NCBI GenBank assembly: GCA_949152475.1
Contig: OX424568.1
Location: 25,333,667-25,397,666 of the forward strand
Source: Terebella lapidaria
Taxonomy: Eukaryota; Annelida; Polychaeta; Terebellida; Terebellidae
Direction: 5' to 3'
DNA length: 64,000 nt
Below are positions 1 through 11,040 of the stretch, piece by piece. The notes beneath the pieces were generated by a model, which worked only from the letters and a program-made list of their open reading frames with translations, was not told the origin of the DNA and made no database searches. Position numbers and translations under genes: made by a program. Every line of letters starts with the position of its first letter. Position 1 is the stretch's first letter.

Positions 1-503
1 CCAGGTCAGATGTACATAATACATGTATATATATTTATTTTAATAAATGTATAGAAAATATAAGATTTGTGCTCCTGTATTTCAATTTATATTAAGCCCT
101 ACAAACCATTTGTTAATTTAAAAAAAAAACATTTCGTTAAAATTCATGTAGTATTTTTAATTTTCAGTCATCCCAATTGAAAATCTGGAGACCTTATGTT
201 TTTTCTGCCGTTTGGTTTTTAACTATTGAAAGCTTTGAGCAGTCATTCCGAATTCTTCTCAGCTTATCCATAATAGTCTGTTGCAGCCCCCTTTTGTACA
301 AAAGTTAGGGCGATCCCTAAATCTGAAACATCTGTTTCATATTTTTTACTTGCATGAATAAGTTTTCACCATTTGAAATGATAGGAAAAAATTTGGGGTG
401 GCCTTTCAGGCTTTTATGTCTAGTTCTATCCCATAAACATGATAAATTCGATGTGTATAAATGTGATAACTCATTACACATCATTTTCCCCCATTTCATT
501 CAG

Positions 504-600
504 GTACCGACTCATCAAGAACGGAAACAACAAGTCCGGTGGACGTAGGGGCAAATTTGTGTTCATGGAGGAGATGAATGCTATCTATCGTTACCGGCTA
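504..600 (+). pseudogene. Exon remnant, Myb/SANT-like (trihelix) DNA-binding domain
   Basis: After a pyrimidine-rich acceptor ending CAG at 501-503, the frame from 505 reads YRLIKNGNNKSGG, a basic linker, then FVFMEEMNAIYR. The spacing of a basic K/NNKSG segment followed by F-(F/M)-EEM-(D/N)-AI is the pattern of the last helix of Myb/SANT-like trihelix domains, which bind DNA in many transposon accessory proteins and their domesticated descendants. The first helices are not found upstream and no clean donor closes the exon, so this is probably a fragment. Identification rests on motif memory only. Confidence 0.4.
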
Positions 601-1777
601 TACGTAACACAAAGTGTTACCATTGCCAATCAGGATTGCGTAGTGACTGCCTATTCTATCACTGTTTGCCTCTGCTGTTCATTTAGGCATACTATATGTT
701 ATGCATGTGTAACATAAGTTGTATCGATTGATAATCGCTTGTGACCTTATACCAAACACACTGTGTATTGTATGTAATTGTCGTCACAATATAGTAATAA
801 ATAGAGCAGGTTATTTGTAACATTTTTGAGAGAAAAAAGGTCCAAGTTACCAGATCCAGACAGAAATAGGGATGTAATCACTTGTGTACCAACGAGGACG
901 ATGATGATGCGTAAGGGGATTGATATACCAGTAATGTGTCCTTGTGTTATCTGTAATTGAACCAAACATATTTTAAAATGCCATAATGATATTGGTGGGG
1001 GTCAGTGTTTGAGCACGCACGTACGCCTGAGCCAGCCCAATCCAGTGCAACACTAAAAACATATCGTTTTAGGTAGAATACCTGATGCATGCACAAGCAA
1101 TCAAGTGATATATTAAGATATGTGGTGGATGTAATCTGACTTTCATGACCAGAATGTAGAAGTAATAACATCTCTTATTTTGATTCATTTTATGATGAAC
1201 ATTGAGGTAAAGTTTGCGTGTGGTTGACATCTTGCTGTGGCGCTGGTTGTGCCTGCAGATGACAACTATGTGTTTCATTCAGTAAGCACAGTCTTGTATG
1301 GTGACATCTGACAATCCGTGAGGTCGAGACTGTTGGCTGTGCAAGCAGGTGCCAAGGGCCTCGTGGACTTTGTGAAGTTTGTATGTATACAAATCGAAAG
1401 ATTAAAATTTCTTTGTTTGTATCTTTCAATGCTTGTTCATTCATTGGTATTTTGGAATAGTTTGCTGATTTTGTAAAAGCTGATTTTCTATTATGCTGAT
1501 CTGGACATTGTTTAATCAGGTGAGTAGGCAAGGCGATCTTGATCGCCTTTTTGAGCTCGATTCACTGGACAACTCAGACGTTGAAATCAGTATTTTGGCA
1601 TGCACAAAGAGGATGTGAAAATATCCATTCCAAAACATTAGTACGTTTAATTCCATAAGGATTCGGAAATTGGAATCAACACAGACTTTCCTAAGATTTT
1701 AACATGACACACATTGACAATAATATGTTTACTTATTATAATACTGTTATAATCAGCTATTCATTCTTTTTGTGCAG

Positions 1778-2264
1778 AACTCCTACACATACTGATGTTG
1801 GCCACAGCGATCAGGAGACAGGTGGTTCAGCACTGCGCATCCACAATCCGTCACAAGGTGCTAATCAACACAGTATTCGCACGCTGCCCACAGCAATGGC
1901 TTCCAGCACCAATCCACGTGCTGTGGGTACCGACACTATTACCAAGAGCCCCTGCAAAATTCATGGTAAAATTCCTCGAAATTTAGTCCCACCAAACTTA
2001 GTGGTAGGAATCGCAACCAATCTCATAATACTTGATGATGTCTAGCAGGGGTCACTTCTACCATGGTAACCAATTCCATGGCCAGAAGTGTATGCCTATA
2101 TGCCTTTATTGTTTGTTATGGGAAAGGTAACCCAAAATTTTTGGAAGGTGTGACTTTCAACCATGTCGTGCTCATGGTACCCCATGAGAGGAAGGCTTCT
2201 ATTCTCCCAGGAGGTAGCCTGAGCATATGCGGCATGCAGCAGCTCAGTGCTTGTGTATTCCAGG
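1778..2264 (+). other. Possible exons of an unknown gene
   Basis: An acceptor (TTTTTGTGCAG) precedes an open stretch from 1778 to about 2045, rich in Ser, Thr and Pro in one frame. A second open stretch encodes GVTFNHVVLMVPHERKAS and ends at a good donor (CCAG/GTACTG) near 2264. No domain is recognised. They lie upstream of the PHD-like exons on the same strand and could belong to that gene, but the phases were not shown to join. Confidence 0.25.
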
Positions 2265-2441
2265 TACTGTATATATTTTTCAAATCAATGTACAATCTTT
2301 ATTAATTGAGACATCATCTGATTTGTGTGATGAATTCATTTGCGTCACTGTAGTGAGAAAATGTAATCAGTAACGCTGTTTTATGTTTGAGGTGTATTTT
2401 TTTCTGATGAATTATCACATTCCATCATCAAACATATGTAG

Positions 2442-2891
2442 GATGGCCCAACACTGACCATCCAAGTGTGTCCATTTATGTGGACAAGCCGATGCTGAGG
2501 TGCACCGAGTGCCGTCAATGGTTTCACCACCATTGTGTCAATTTGGCGCATCAAATCAGCAATGAAAGATTTAAATTCGACTGTGGTTGTTTCCACCTCA
2601 AGGCAAACAAATCTATAGTCGAACTGAAAAGGTATGGTTTATGTCTGTCACTCTTCAGTATGATCAAGAATGAATGATGTCACACTGAATGATGTATTAT
2701 AAAGTATTGGATGTTCCATCTGACTTTGGTTATCAGCTACAATGTAGCCAATCTCATCTCATTTCAGAAGCTCTATATTTATGGATGTGGCCGAAAAGGC
2801 AACGTTCCTTGCAGAGATGGATTTGTCTTTGAGTGTTAGTTTCGCTGAAAAAACAGTTCAACAAAATGTGTTCTTTCTAATCTCTGAGTGA
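2442..2891 (+). CDS. Last two exons of a PHD-finger-like protein
   Basis: Exon 2442-2631 starts after a TAG acceptor and ends at AAAAG/GTATGG. The next exon starts after TTTCAG at 2768 and runs to a TGA at 2889-2891. The phases match (AG plus A), giving an uninterrupted reading frame. The first exon encodes MLRCTECRQWFHHHCVNL and, about 14 residues later, FDCGC. This Cys-x2-Cys, Trp-Phe-His, Cys-Val, Cys-Gly-Cys pattern is the second half of a PHD-like zinc finger, the kind that reads histone tails or sits in transposon proteins. The first zinc ligands should lie in an earlier exon that I did not find. The last exon encodes about 40 acidic, partly hydrophobic residues with no known domain. 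Host gene or transposon origin cannot be settled. Confidence 0.5.
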
Positions 2892-3319
2892 TGATCAAAC
2901 AATATGTCTCGTTAACAATGACTCACCAAATTGCTTCAGTAAGTGAATCCTGGTGGGCAAGCAAATTCAACTGTTCAACCAATTCAACAATTGCCAATAT
3001 CGAGATACAATATTAATGAACTAATTAATAAACCACCAATAAATTAAAATTTGTGGGGTTTTTTTTCATGAATTTCTTTGCCCGACACTTTCGCCAGTTG
3101 TAGTATTTTCTGTGGAATCCCCCTTTTAGAGATTTTGGACTTGTCCCTTGGACCCGTTCTTGCGATGTGGCCTTTGTCCTCTACCACAGGTGGTTATTCC
3201 CACGTATAGTATTCTAGAAAGCTGCATGCAAAGCTGTGTTTCAATCCCGTTTTTACTATCACGGAGTTTCCAACAACCGACAAAAATGAACCCGGAAAAA
3301 ACAATGACAAGCAGATGGA

Positions 3320-3730
3320 GTGCGTGACATGGACCCCGATTCGCGAGGGACCCATGAAGAGTTATTGCCTGAAAGCAGCTCCACAGGTCTGGAAGCGTGT
3401 GATTATCCTGAACTGATTGTTCTACCTGAAATCAATATTACCATGTCAAAAAACGATAATAGTAAGAATCTCGGTCCCACTGCTTCTTGTTCAACAGACC
3501 CCGAGCCTATAATGCTGACAACTGGGGCCGCATGTCCAAACACCCCCTTGCCTGAGCCCATAGCTGAGCCCCGACGCCAGGTACCGGACGGCCAGGCCGT
3601 ACAAGCATGGTATGGAAAGCCAGTGGCGGCCCCGGTTAACCCACTTCCTCCGCGTATATCTTGCAGGTTGGGTGCCCCATTGGGCTGGCGAGATAAGCCA
3701 GAGCTTGATGTACACATGTTTCCCAGGTGA
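3320..3730 (+). CDS. Unrecognised 136-aa ORF
   Basis: This open frame starts MRDMDPDSRGTHEELLPESS. It is acidic at the N-terminus, then rich in Pro, and ends in a stop at 3728-3730. I see no signal peptide, membrane segment, zinc ligands or catalytic motif. It could be the N-terminal exon of a gene on plus, or chance. The pieces downstream to 4.27 kb are not open. Confidence 0.2.
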   Translation: MRDMDPDSRGTHEELLPESSSTGLEACDYPELIVLPEINITMSKNDNSKNLGPTASCSTDPEPIMLTTGAACPNTPLPEPIAEPRRQVPDGQAVQAWYGKPVAAPVNPLPPRISCRLGAPLGWRDKPELDVHMFPR

Positions 3731-4273
3731 CGGACTGCCCTTTTCGCGCGACTACAGGCAGAGACAAGCCATCCAAACGTAAAAAGGTATAAAGACAATA
3801 CGGACTGAGCGCACCCCCTATTTGGAAATCCCAAGAAAAAGACACTGTCAGCACTTCGTGTGTGTAGAGATGCCAGATGAGTGGAAGTTTTTGACAGTGG
3901 ATCATTCGGGCCACAGACAGTTGAAGAGGCAACAGTGTTTGTGACTGAGAGTTACTGAAGCTTATAGCGGAATATTTCAAGAGAAATATCATTCAACTTT
4001 GTGCACTACTGGAGATCAAAGGCAAAAGCCATGTTTTACTGGGTCAGTGAACTTTGTTGTAATGATTGTTGTGTTGCAAATCTGAAAATATTTTATCGTT
4101 CCTGACATTGGGATACCATCTTCTATAAATCTGTAGAAATTGCACTTATGTTGAGTTAATTGACGTGCATGTTACCTTGGCAGTGCTACGCTATTTCTGT
4201 CATAGTCAGATATCAGATGCACAGTCCTATCCCTGACAACCATACTGAATCTATGGTATTTGTTCCATTTCAG

Positions 4274-4443
4274 TATTTGACAGTGATTGTTCAGCATGTT
4301 TCACCAATGATGATTGGGTGACACCCAAAAGTGTCATTACGAAGACACTATTAGATGGACAGCCACTGTACTGGCTACTGGGGAAGAAAGGTCAGGACTA
4401 CAGATTATATATTGGCAAGAAAACCTTGTCTATAATAGCCTGA
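4274..4443 (+). CDS. Possible terminal exon, unknown protein
   Basis: A CAG acceptor at 4271-4273 is followed by an open frame encoding FDSDCSACFTNDDWVTPKSV and continuing to a TGA at 4441-4443. Aromatic and charged residues are spread evenly as in a folded domain, but I do not recognise it. Confidence 0.25.
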
Positions 4444-4562
4444 TTATATAGCTACCACGTGATCCACATCATGCCTACAACAAATACATATTTATATTCT
4501 ATATGTACTATAATTGTTGCTACTGTATATGGTGACATATGCCCATCTATATATTTCATACT

Positions 4563-4967
4563 AATATGTTATTATGCAGAGCATAGAGACGCAGCGAGTG
4601 GAAATGCAGATTTCTTGTATATCTCTATACATGTATTATAGTCATATTAATTATTATCATGTTAATGGGCATATATGTGTGCCGGTGTATTACTGTATCT
4701 ACATGTATATGATATAAATACACTGCAATGATGCTGATAGATCTAGGCCTAGAAGATTGCCAAAAAATATTGACTAATACTTGCAAGCGGTTGAATAAAA
4801 AAAACTGTCTGAATCAGGCTCATGGACAGTCAGTGGGCCTAGATCTATGTGTATAACAATGAAACTAAAAAAACTTTCATCATAACCAATTGTTGTTATT
4901 GTATCTACATATTCAGAAGGCTCCTTTTCCACTCGCTGCGTCCCTATGGTCTGCATAATAACATATT
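4563..4967. mobile_element. Nonautonomous TIR element (MITE), about 405 bp
   Basis: A 41-bp inverted repeat lies at 4563-4603 and 4927-4967, with two mismatches (AATATGTTATTATGCAGA at the left end; GACGCAGCGAGTGGAA at its inner edge). Between the arms there is no coding potential. No convincing target duplication was found, so the superfamily is open and the true ends may differ by a few bases. It abuts the 5' side of the intact LINE. Confidence 0.7.
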
Positions 4968-5238
4968 AATTACACTGTCATAATATACAGCTTGGTTGAA
5001 ATGAAGGGCTGAGCGTCTTATGTCGTCTCCAATCTAAGACAAATTCTGCTAGTTGTACACAACGAAAGTGAACTAAAAGTGACATGTGTCTAAATGAACA
5101 CTCTATGAATATTAATTGGATATCTACCAACCGATAGGATAGAAATAGGAGAGGGAAACTGTAAGTAATATTTTGTACATTTCGACTTCCCTGTGCGGCC
5201 ATAAAACAAACGCCATTGCCGAGGCCAGCCCAACCACC

Positions 5239-6513
5239 ATGTCCAGTGACGCGAAACGAAGTCAAAGCGCCACTGAAACAACAATAAAAGGAATTGAGAG
5301 CGTCATGCGGAATATGGGTCTACATACACTGAAGGACGATATCTCTGAAATAAAATCAACAGTAGCCAATATACAAGCACAGCAAGATGAATTGAAGAAA
5401 TCGCTACAGTTTACTCAAGATGATTACGAGAAGACTAAAACAACAGTACGAGAGCTACAGGAAAAGAACGCAAAGTTACTATCGAGAACAGAATTTTCAG
5501 AAAATAGGCTATCGGAGGTACAAAAACACTTGAAAGAAACGCACAAGAGACTCATACATGTGGAATATATGAGTATGAAAGACAAGCTTGTCTTCAGTGG
5601 AATTGCCGAACACCCCGACGAAAACACACGGTCGGTTTTGATGAGTTTCCTCAAGGATGTGCTACGTATCCCGGACTTCATGTTTTCGCTCACTCGAACA
5701 TCTCAGAGCGACCCAGCAGCAGACCTCCGACTGGATGGCGATAGCATTCCAGATGTCGTGTGGATATCTAGATGTCATCGCTTCGGTAATCCAGGTAACA
5801 AGGGTCAACCCAGACCTATCATCGCCAAATTCATCGAGGGTCGCGACAAGGTTATGTCATACTGTAAAAATCTGAAAAATACAGACTATTTTGTGTCCAG
5901 ACAAGTACCGCAAGAAATCACTGAACGAAAAAAGAAGATAGCCCCGCTCTTCAAATCAGCGAGATCGAATGGCAAACGACCGAAATACGTCGGAATGGGA
6001 GACGCAGTACTATTCGACAAAAAGGTCTTCTCTACGCCAGAAGTCCCAGTATGTTCAACGGCTGCTCCGGATATCATAGGGGCACGAGACAAACTCCATG
6101 TCAGTAGCTCTCCAGTCTTACAGGAGAAGGGAAATCGCTTCGTGGGACACGCTGCCACTGTGACTACACGCGAAGAAGCAGTAGCTGCTGTCTCGGCCAT
6201 CAAACACAGTCACCACAGCATTTCAACTGCCACACACAACATGTTCGTGGCTCGCATAGTACAAGGTTCTTCCACATTCAATATCTGCGATGACGACGGA
6301 GAATACGGAGGATCAGCAGTCATCCTGAAAGAAATGGAAGCACATAAAATACTAAACCGTGTGGTCATGGTTTCACGCTGGGCGAGCGGATATCAGCTTG
6401 GAGGGCGCAGATGGTCCATCATCAAGCAAGTAACGAACAACTGTCTGGCAGCCGCTGGACTGGTGTCACCAACTGATCTAGAAATCACAACCCCCAAGAC
6501 CGTGGAAACGTGA
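5239..6513 (+). CDS. LINE ORF1 protein: coiled coil, RRM-like, CTD and IMPACT/YigZ-like domain
   Basis: The frame opens at 5173, but MSSDAKRSQ at 5239 is the more natural start (424 residues). Numbering from 5173: residues about 45-130 are a heptad-rich coiled coil (trimerisation in L1 ORF1p). Residues about 135-300 start MKDKLVFSGIAEHPDE and include VPQEITERKKKIAPLFKSAR, matching the RRM plus C-terminal domain of L1-type ORF1 RNA chaperones (Transposase_22). Residues 319-420 are extra: KGNRFVGHAATVTTREEA, ATHNMFVARI, DDDGEYGGSAV and VMVSRWASGYQLGGRRW. These reproduce in order the landmarks of the UPF0029/IMPACT N-terminal fold (K-x-FIGHA, ATHN, DDGE-GG, VVSRW-GG-LG-RF). Known family members include IMPACT, which regulates GCN2, and bacterial YigZ. 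In a LINE it may bind RNA or ribosome-associated factors (inference). ORF1p acts with the element RNA in a cytoplasmic RNP. Confidence 0.85.
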   Translation: MSSDAKRSQSATETTIKGIESVMRNMGLHTLKDDISEIKSTVANIQAQQDELKKSLQFTQDDYEKTKTTVRELQEKNAKLLSRTEFSENRLSEVQKHLKETHKRLIHVEYMSMKDKLVFSGIAEHPDENTRSVLMSFLKDVLRIPDFMFSLTRTSQSDPAADLRLDGDSIPDVVWISRCHRFGNPGNKGQPRPIIAKFIEGRDKVMSYCKNLKNTDYFVSRQVPQEITERKKKIAPLFKSARSNGKRPKYVGMGDAVLFDKKVFSTPEVPVCSTAAPDIIGARDKLHVSSSPVLQEKGNRFVGHAATVTTREEAVAAVSAIKHSHHSISTATHNMFVARIVQGSSTFNICDDDGEYGGSAVILKEMEAHKILNRVVMVSRWASGYQLGGRRWSIIKQVTNNCLAAAGLVSPTDLEITTPKTVET

Positions 6514-6829
6514 GAAAAAATTGTATAATGAACTAAGAATCACAACTTAAATAATGAAAATATCATACTGATGTTACTAGCCTAATCGTCACAATATCAT
6601 GATTGATTATCGTATGTAATGCATAGGTATCGTAATACACATGTCATAATTTATGTTAACCGTCACATTAATCAAGCACACATATCTAACACTATATGAT
6701 GACACTATATGCTTGTCTATATTGATGTATATATATAAATATATATGGATTTGTGTACAGGTGTACGCGTATATATGTAATTTATATATATATATTATAT
6801 ATATATATGTGTGTGTGTATGTATGTGTG

Positions 6830-6872
<43 letters not shown>

Positions 6873-6893
6873 GTATGTATATATATGTGTATA

Positions 6894-6924
<31 letters not shown>

Positions 6925-7161
6925 CTGAAAGATTGGATTTAAAAAAAAAAAATAACCAATCTATATTCTTATTCGTGTGTGTTTCTTGTGTACACTAACA
7001 AAACATTTCACCCCTAATCATTCCACATGGAGACTACACTTTTGGACGCCCTGCGCACAAGCCAATACTCGCTCTCAGAACAACTGAGCACCCAGAAGTA
7101 CACGAACGGTTACATAACACTCTGAATCACATAACAGAAAGTTTTATGCACCTTCAGTGGC
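6514..7161 (+). repeat. LINE inter-ORF spacer with (TA/TG)n microsatellite
   Basis: About 200 bp (6727-6924) is an alternating purine-pyrimidine tract of TA, TG and GTAT units. The open frames across it encode only Tyr/Ile/Val/Cys repeats and are not genes. The rest of the spacer is non-coding. No ribosome re-entry or overlap signal for ORF2 is visible. Confidence 0.85.
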
Positions 7162-10100
7162 ATGTCCGCTGACCAAAATCTAACTTGTTTGTCCCTAAAT
7201 GTAAGAGGCATCAATGGTAATTTTAAACGCGCATACTTATTCAATTGGTTGCGTAAGCAGCCGTACGACATATTCCTGTTACAGGAAACACATAGCGATC
7301 CAAGAACTGTTGATGCATGGACGACGGAATGGGGCAATACGATCTTTTTCAGTCATGGCAGATCTAACAGTGGCGGTGTAGCAATACTTTTCAAAGTGAA
7401 TGCGAACATCGAAGCACAGGTTATCAGTGACATAGATTATTTTGGTCGTATACTCTGCGTTCGCGTAACACACAACGAATGCGACTTTATCATAACGAAC
7501 ATATATGCGCCCACAAAAGATCATATGGTGGAACAAATCGAGTTCCTGAATGTCCTAAACGAAGTTTTATCTGATCATATTGGGGATAACATTATAGTCG
7601 GAGGAGACTGGAATACCATCCTGGATCCAATAAATGATAAGCGGGGTGGACGTTTCGAACCGGCGGCAAGATACAGGCGCGCTATCGAACAATTAATGAA
7701 CGATTTGTCCCTGGTGGACATATGGCGAATTAACCAACCAAACGCGAGGGTATTCTCCAGAATACAGTTAATACCGAAAGTGGAGTCGAGAATAGATTTC
7801 ATGCTCATATCCGAGCACTTGATGCCAATGGCCTTCGCGACTATTTTGCCTGACAAAGTGAAGACAGATCATCGGCCGATCACCCTCTCAATAACGGACC
7901 AAAACCAGTCCAAACGCGGTCCAGGCTTCTGGAAACTTAACAGCGCGCTTTTGCAGCAAGAAGACTATACGAGAAAGGTGGAAAGTATTCTTAAAAATCT
8001 TGAGACAGAATACTTATCCATTGACAATAAAGCTCTCAAGTGGGATCTTGTAAAATGTAAAATCCGTGCATTCTCTATAATGTACAGTAAGAGCGTAGCG
8101 CGACAACGCAAGTCCTACGAAAAAGCTCTCATCAGCCAGCAACGTGAACTTTCAGAAATAATAGAAATGTACCCAGACAATACCGAGGCCCAAATGAGGC
8201 TAGACAGTGTCCAGCAAGATTTAGATCAATTGTATGAACAACAAACCGAGGGCGCCATTCTGCGATCGCGAGCCTTATGGTACGAAAACGGCGAAAAAAG
8301 TAATGCATACTTCTTTGGTCTTGAGAAACAGAGGTACAAAAATAAATGTATAACGAAACTAGTAATGGACTCTGGGGAGATTATCACAAACCCTGATGAA
8401 ATCCTAAAGTCCGAAACATCTTTCTATAAAACATTATACAGTTCATCAATTCCCAATGTCCATGACTTGGAAGCTTCAGCCGAAATGTTCTTCAACACTC
8501 AGAGTGTTCCTCAATTAACCCCAGAACAGAAGCGTGATCTTGATCAAGTTATAACGAGTGACGAATGCCTTAATGCACTGAAGTGCATGAAGAATAACAA
8601 ATCGCCTGGAACGGATGGTCTTGGGTGTGAATTCTATAAAACCTTCTGGCCATCAATAAAAACGTTTCTATTGGAAAGTTACAACTACTCTTACGAGACA
8701 GGTAAACTCTCGAACGATCAGCGAAGAGGGATAATCACCCTTACCCCCAAGAAAGATAAAGATCGAACAAAGCTGAAAAATTGGAGGCCTATAACCCTCC
8801 TAAATACGGACTATAAAATCTTAGCGAAAGTTTTGGCTAAAAGATTACAAAAAGTTCTCCCTTTTATCATCAGCCCCGATCAGACTGGATATATCAAAGG
8901 GAGGTATATCGGCGAGAACATTCGACTTATATCTGATCTCATTTTTCTGGGACAGCAAAAAAACATATCAGGCATCATGCTGTTGGTAGACTTCCAGAAA
9001 GCGTTCGATTCTCTGGAGTGGGTCTATATTGATAAAGCATTACAGACATTCGGCTTTGGTAAGCCTTTCTGCACGTGGATCAGAATACTTTATTACAATG
9101 CCGAAAGCTGCGTGATAAATAACGGTTTTGCGTCACATTTTTTTACCCTCGAAAGAAGTGTGAGACAAGGATGTCCCCTTGCTGCGTTTTTATTTATTGT
9201 GGTAATCGAGCTGTTAGCCATAGCAATAAGAAAACACGATGATGTCAAAGGCATATCGCTCCAAAATGGCATCGTCAAAATATCGCAATTCGCAGATGAC
9301 ACCACCTGTTTCGTGGAGAATGAAACATCATTGTTAAACTTGCTGAATATATTTGATAGCTTTCGAAGATGCTCGGGCTTGAAGTGTAACTTGGAAAAAA
9401 CTGAAGCGGTCTTCTTGAACAAAAGATGGAACCCAGAATTCGGTGAACTCCCTGTCCCACAAACATCATTGCCATTCACGGCCCTCGGTATTGTGCTTCA
9501 TCCAGAAGAAGACGTCATGTGCGAATATAATTGCACACCTCGTCTAAGAGCCATACAATCAACTTTAAATATGTGGGAACGACGGGATCTAACTATAATT
9601 GGTCGAAATCTCATTTTCAAGACATTAGCATTGTCAAAGATTATCTATCCAAGCACCTCCATCTACATCGCACCCTGGGTAACCAAGGAAGTCAATAAAC
9701 AAACGTCATCTTTTTTGTGGAAAAATCGTCCGGCAAAGGTTAAAGCTGAAGTCATGTATCAATCGAGAGAAAACGGGGGTTTGAGTGTGGTGGATTTCGA
9801 TCTACAAGTCAAGGCTCTACAGCTATCGTGGATACAAAGAATTCTGAAGCAGGAATCACCGTCCGCATGGCAGGTAACACTGCAATCAATGATTCCTGAT
9901 ATTAACGCTTTAGACTTTGTCAGTTCGAGGTGCAATATTAAAGGGCACCATTTGAAATTATCGCTTTTTTACCAGCAAATTTTCGGTGTGTGGAACGAGT
10001 TTCGTAAAGGCCAATATCCGAAAAATGGTCCTGACGTAAGACGGGAAATCATTTGGTTCAATGACCACATACTAATTGACAACAATCCCGTCTTTTATAA

Positions 10101-10959
10101 ATCCTGGTACAAAGCCAAAATACTATATATCAGCGATATTCTAGATACCAATGGCAAAGTATACTCTTATACGGAGCTATGTGATCTATATAGTTTCCGC
10201 CCAAATATTCTAGATTACTATGGCATTATCAATGCTATTCCAAGAGAATGGAAAACATGTATATTGCAGAGTGGTTGCATAGACTCGAATAAAAATATAA
10301 CAGTATACATGCCGGACGGCAACAAACGTCACTTCGAAGTCATGTGTACTCGGGATAGATACCGCGTGTTTTCCTCTGTTCGACACAAAGCCAAGCCAGC
10401 AGCTATAAGAAAATGGTCGGAACGTTTCAACGTTGCGCCAAATGATTTGAATTGGATAAACATTTTCTCCCGACCATATCTGGTGACTCACAACACCAAG
10501 CTGCTCGCATTTCAATTTAAATTTCTACACAGAATAGTGCCAAACAACTACTCACTGCATATCATGAGCATTGTAGATGACAACACTTGCCGAAACTGTG
10601 GGGGCATTGAGACGATCGAACATCTCTTTTATGACTGCCCATATGTGATAAGGTTTTTAGACGCACTTGGAAATTGGTTCAATTCTATACACTCAACCAC
10701 CTTCTTACTAACTAAAACAGTTGTATTTTTCGGCCTAGCAGATGATTGTAACGCCAGCACCGCAACCTTTAATCACGTTCTCTTATTCGCGAAGTACTAC
10801 GTCCACCGAAATCATATTAACAAAACAGCACCTTGTTTGTCACATTTTAAACACGCACTGAGAAAGCTACTGAAAATAGAATATTTCAATGCTGTCAACA
10901 GAACACAGAAAGTGCGCTTCATGGAAATTTGGGGAAAATTGTATTTTGAGATCGACTGA
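7162..10959 (+). CDS. LINE ORF2 polyprotein: endonuclease and reverse transcriptase
   Basis: This is a 1265-residue open frame. The N-terminal APE endonuclease (residues about 5-235) has LNVRGINGN, LLQETHSD, GGDWNTILD, SRIDFMLIS and TDHRPI, covering the Asn, Glu, Asp and His active-site positions; it would nick the target DNA. The reverse transcriptase (about 440-780) has GTDGLGCEFY, NWRPITLLNTDYKILAK, LVDFQKAFDSLEW (Asp 610) and QFADDTTCF (Asp 712 and 713), then GLKCNLEKTEAVFL. The C-terminal region ends with a Cys/His knuckle starting at Cys 1143 (CRNCGGIETIEHLFYDC), as in L1 and Tx1 ORF2. The start at 7162 directly precedes the endonuclease fold and the length is usual for the clade. No stop or missing catalytic residue was seen. 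It copies the element by target-primed reverse transcription. Confidence 0.95.
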   Translation: MSADQNLTCLSLNVRGINGNFKRAYLFNWLRKQPYDIFLLQETHSDPRTVDAWTTEWGNTIFFSHGRSNSGGVAILFKVNANIEAQVISDIDYFGRILCVRVTHNECDFIITNIYAPTKDHMVEQIEFLNVLNEVLSDHIGDNIIVGGDWNTILDPINDKRGGRFEPAARYRRAIEQLMNDLSLVDIWRINQPNARVFSRIQLIPKVESRIDFMLISEHLMPMAFATILPDKVKTDHRPITLSITDQNQSKRGPGFWKLNSALLQQEDYTRKVESILKNLETEYLSIDNKALKWDLVKCKIRAFSIMYSKSVARQRKSYEKALISQQRELSEIIEMYPDNTEAQMRLDSVQQDLDQLYEQQTEGAILRSRALWYENGEKSNAYFFGLEKQRYKNKCITKLVMDSGEIITNPDEILKSETSFYKTLYSSSIPNVHDLEASAEMFFNTQSVPQLTPEQKRDLDQVITSDECLNALKCMKNNKSPGTDGLGCEFYKTFWPSIKTFLLESYNYSYETGKLSNDQRRGIITLTPKKDKDRTKLKNWRPITLLNTDYKILAKVLAKRLQKVLPFIISPDQTGYIKGRYIGENIRLISDLIFLGQQKNISGIMLLVDFQKAFDSLEWVYIDKALQTFGFGKPFCTWIRILYYNAESCVINNGFASHFFTLERSVRQGCPLAAFLFIVVIELLAIAIRKHDDVKGISLQNGIVKISQFADDTTCFVENETSLLNLLNIFDSFRRCSGLKCNLEKTEAVFLNKRWNPEFGELPVPQTSLPFTALGIVLHPEEDVMCEYNCTPRLRAIQSTLNMWERRDLTIIGRNLIFKTLALSKIIYPSTSIYIAPWVTKEVNKQTSSFLWKNRPAKVKAEVMYQSRENGGLSVVDFDLQVKALQLSWIQRILKQESPSAWQVTLQSMIPDINALDFVSSRCNIKGHHLKLSLFYQQIFGVWNEFRKGQYPKNGPDVRREIIWFNDHILIDNNPVFYKSWYKAKILYISDILDTNGKVYSYTELCDLYSFRPNILDYYGIINAIPREWKTCILQSGCIDSNKNITVYMPDGNKRHFEVMCTRDRYRVFSSVRHKAKPAAIRKWSERFNVAPNDLNWINIFSRPYLVTHNTKLLAFQFKFLHRIVPNNYSLHIMSIVDDNTCRNCGGIETIEHLFYDCPYVIRFLDALGNWFNSIHSTTFLLTKTVVFFGLADDCNASTATFNHVLLFAKYYVHRNHINKTAPCLSHFKHALRKLLKIEYFNAVNRTQKVRFMEIWGKLYFEID

Positions 10960-11040
10960 TCATTTTTGTAGTTACCATTTGTTTATGTAACCTAGTGTAC
11001 GAATTTTTGTACGTAAGCACGAAACTGTTGAATAAAATTA

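Noticed and set aside
6653-6998. Open frames of 81-91 codons on plus
   Set aside because: They translate the TA/TG microsatellite (Tyr, Ile, Val, Cys runs) in the LINE spacer.
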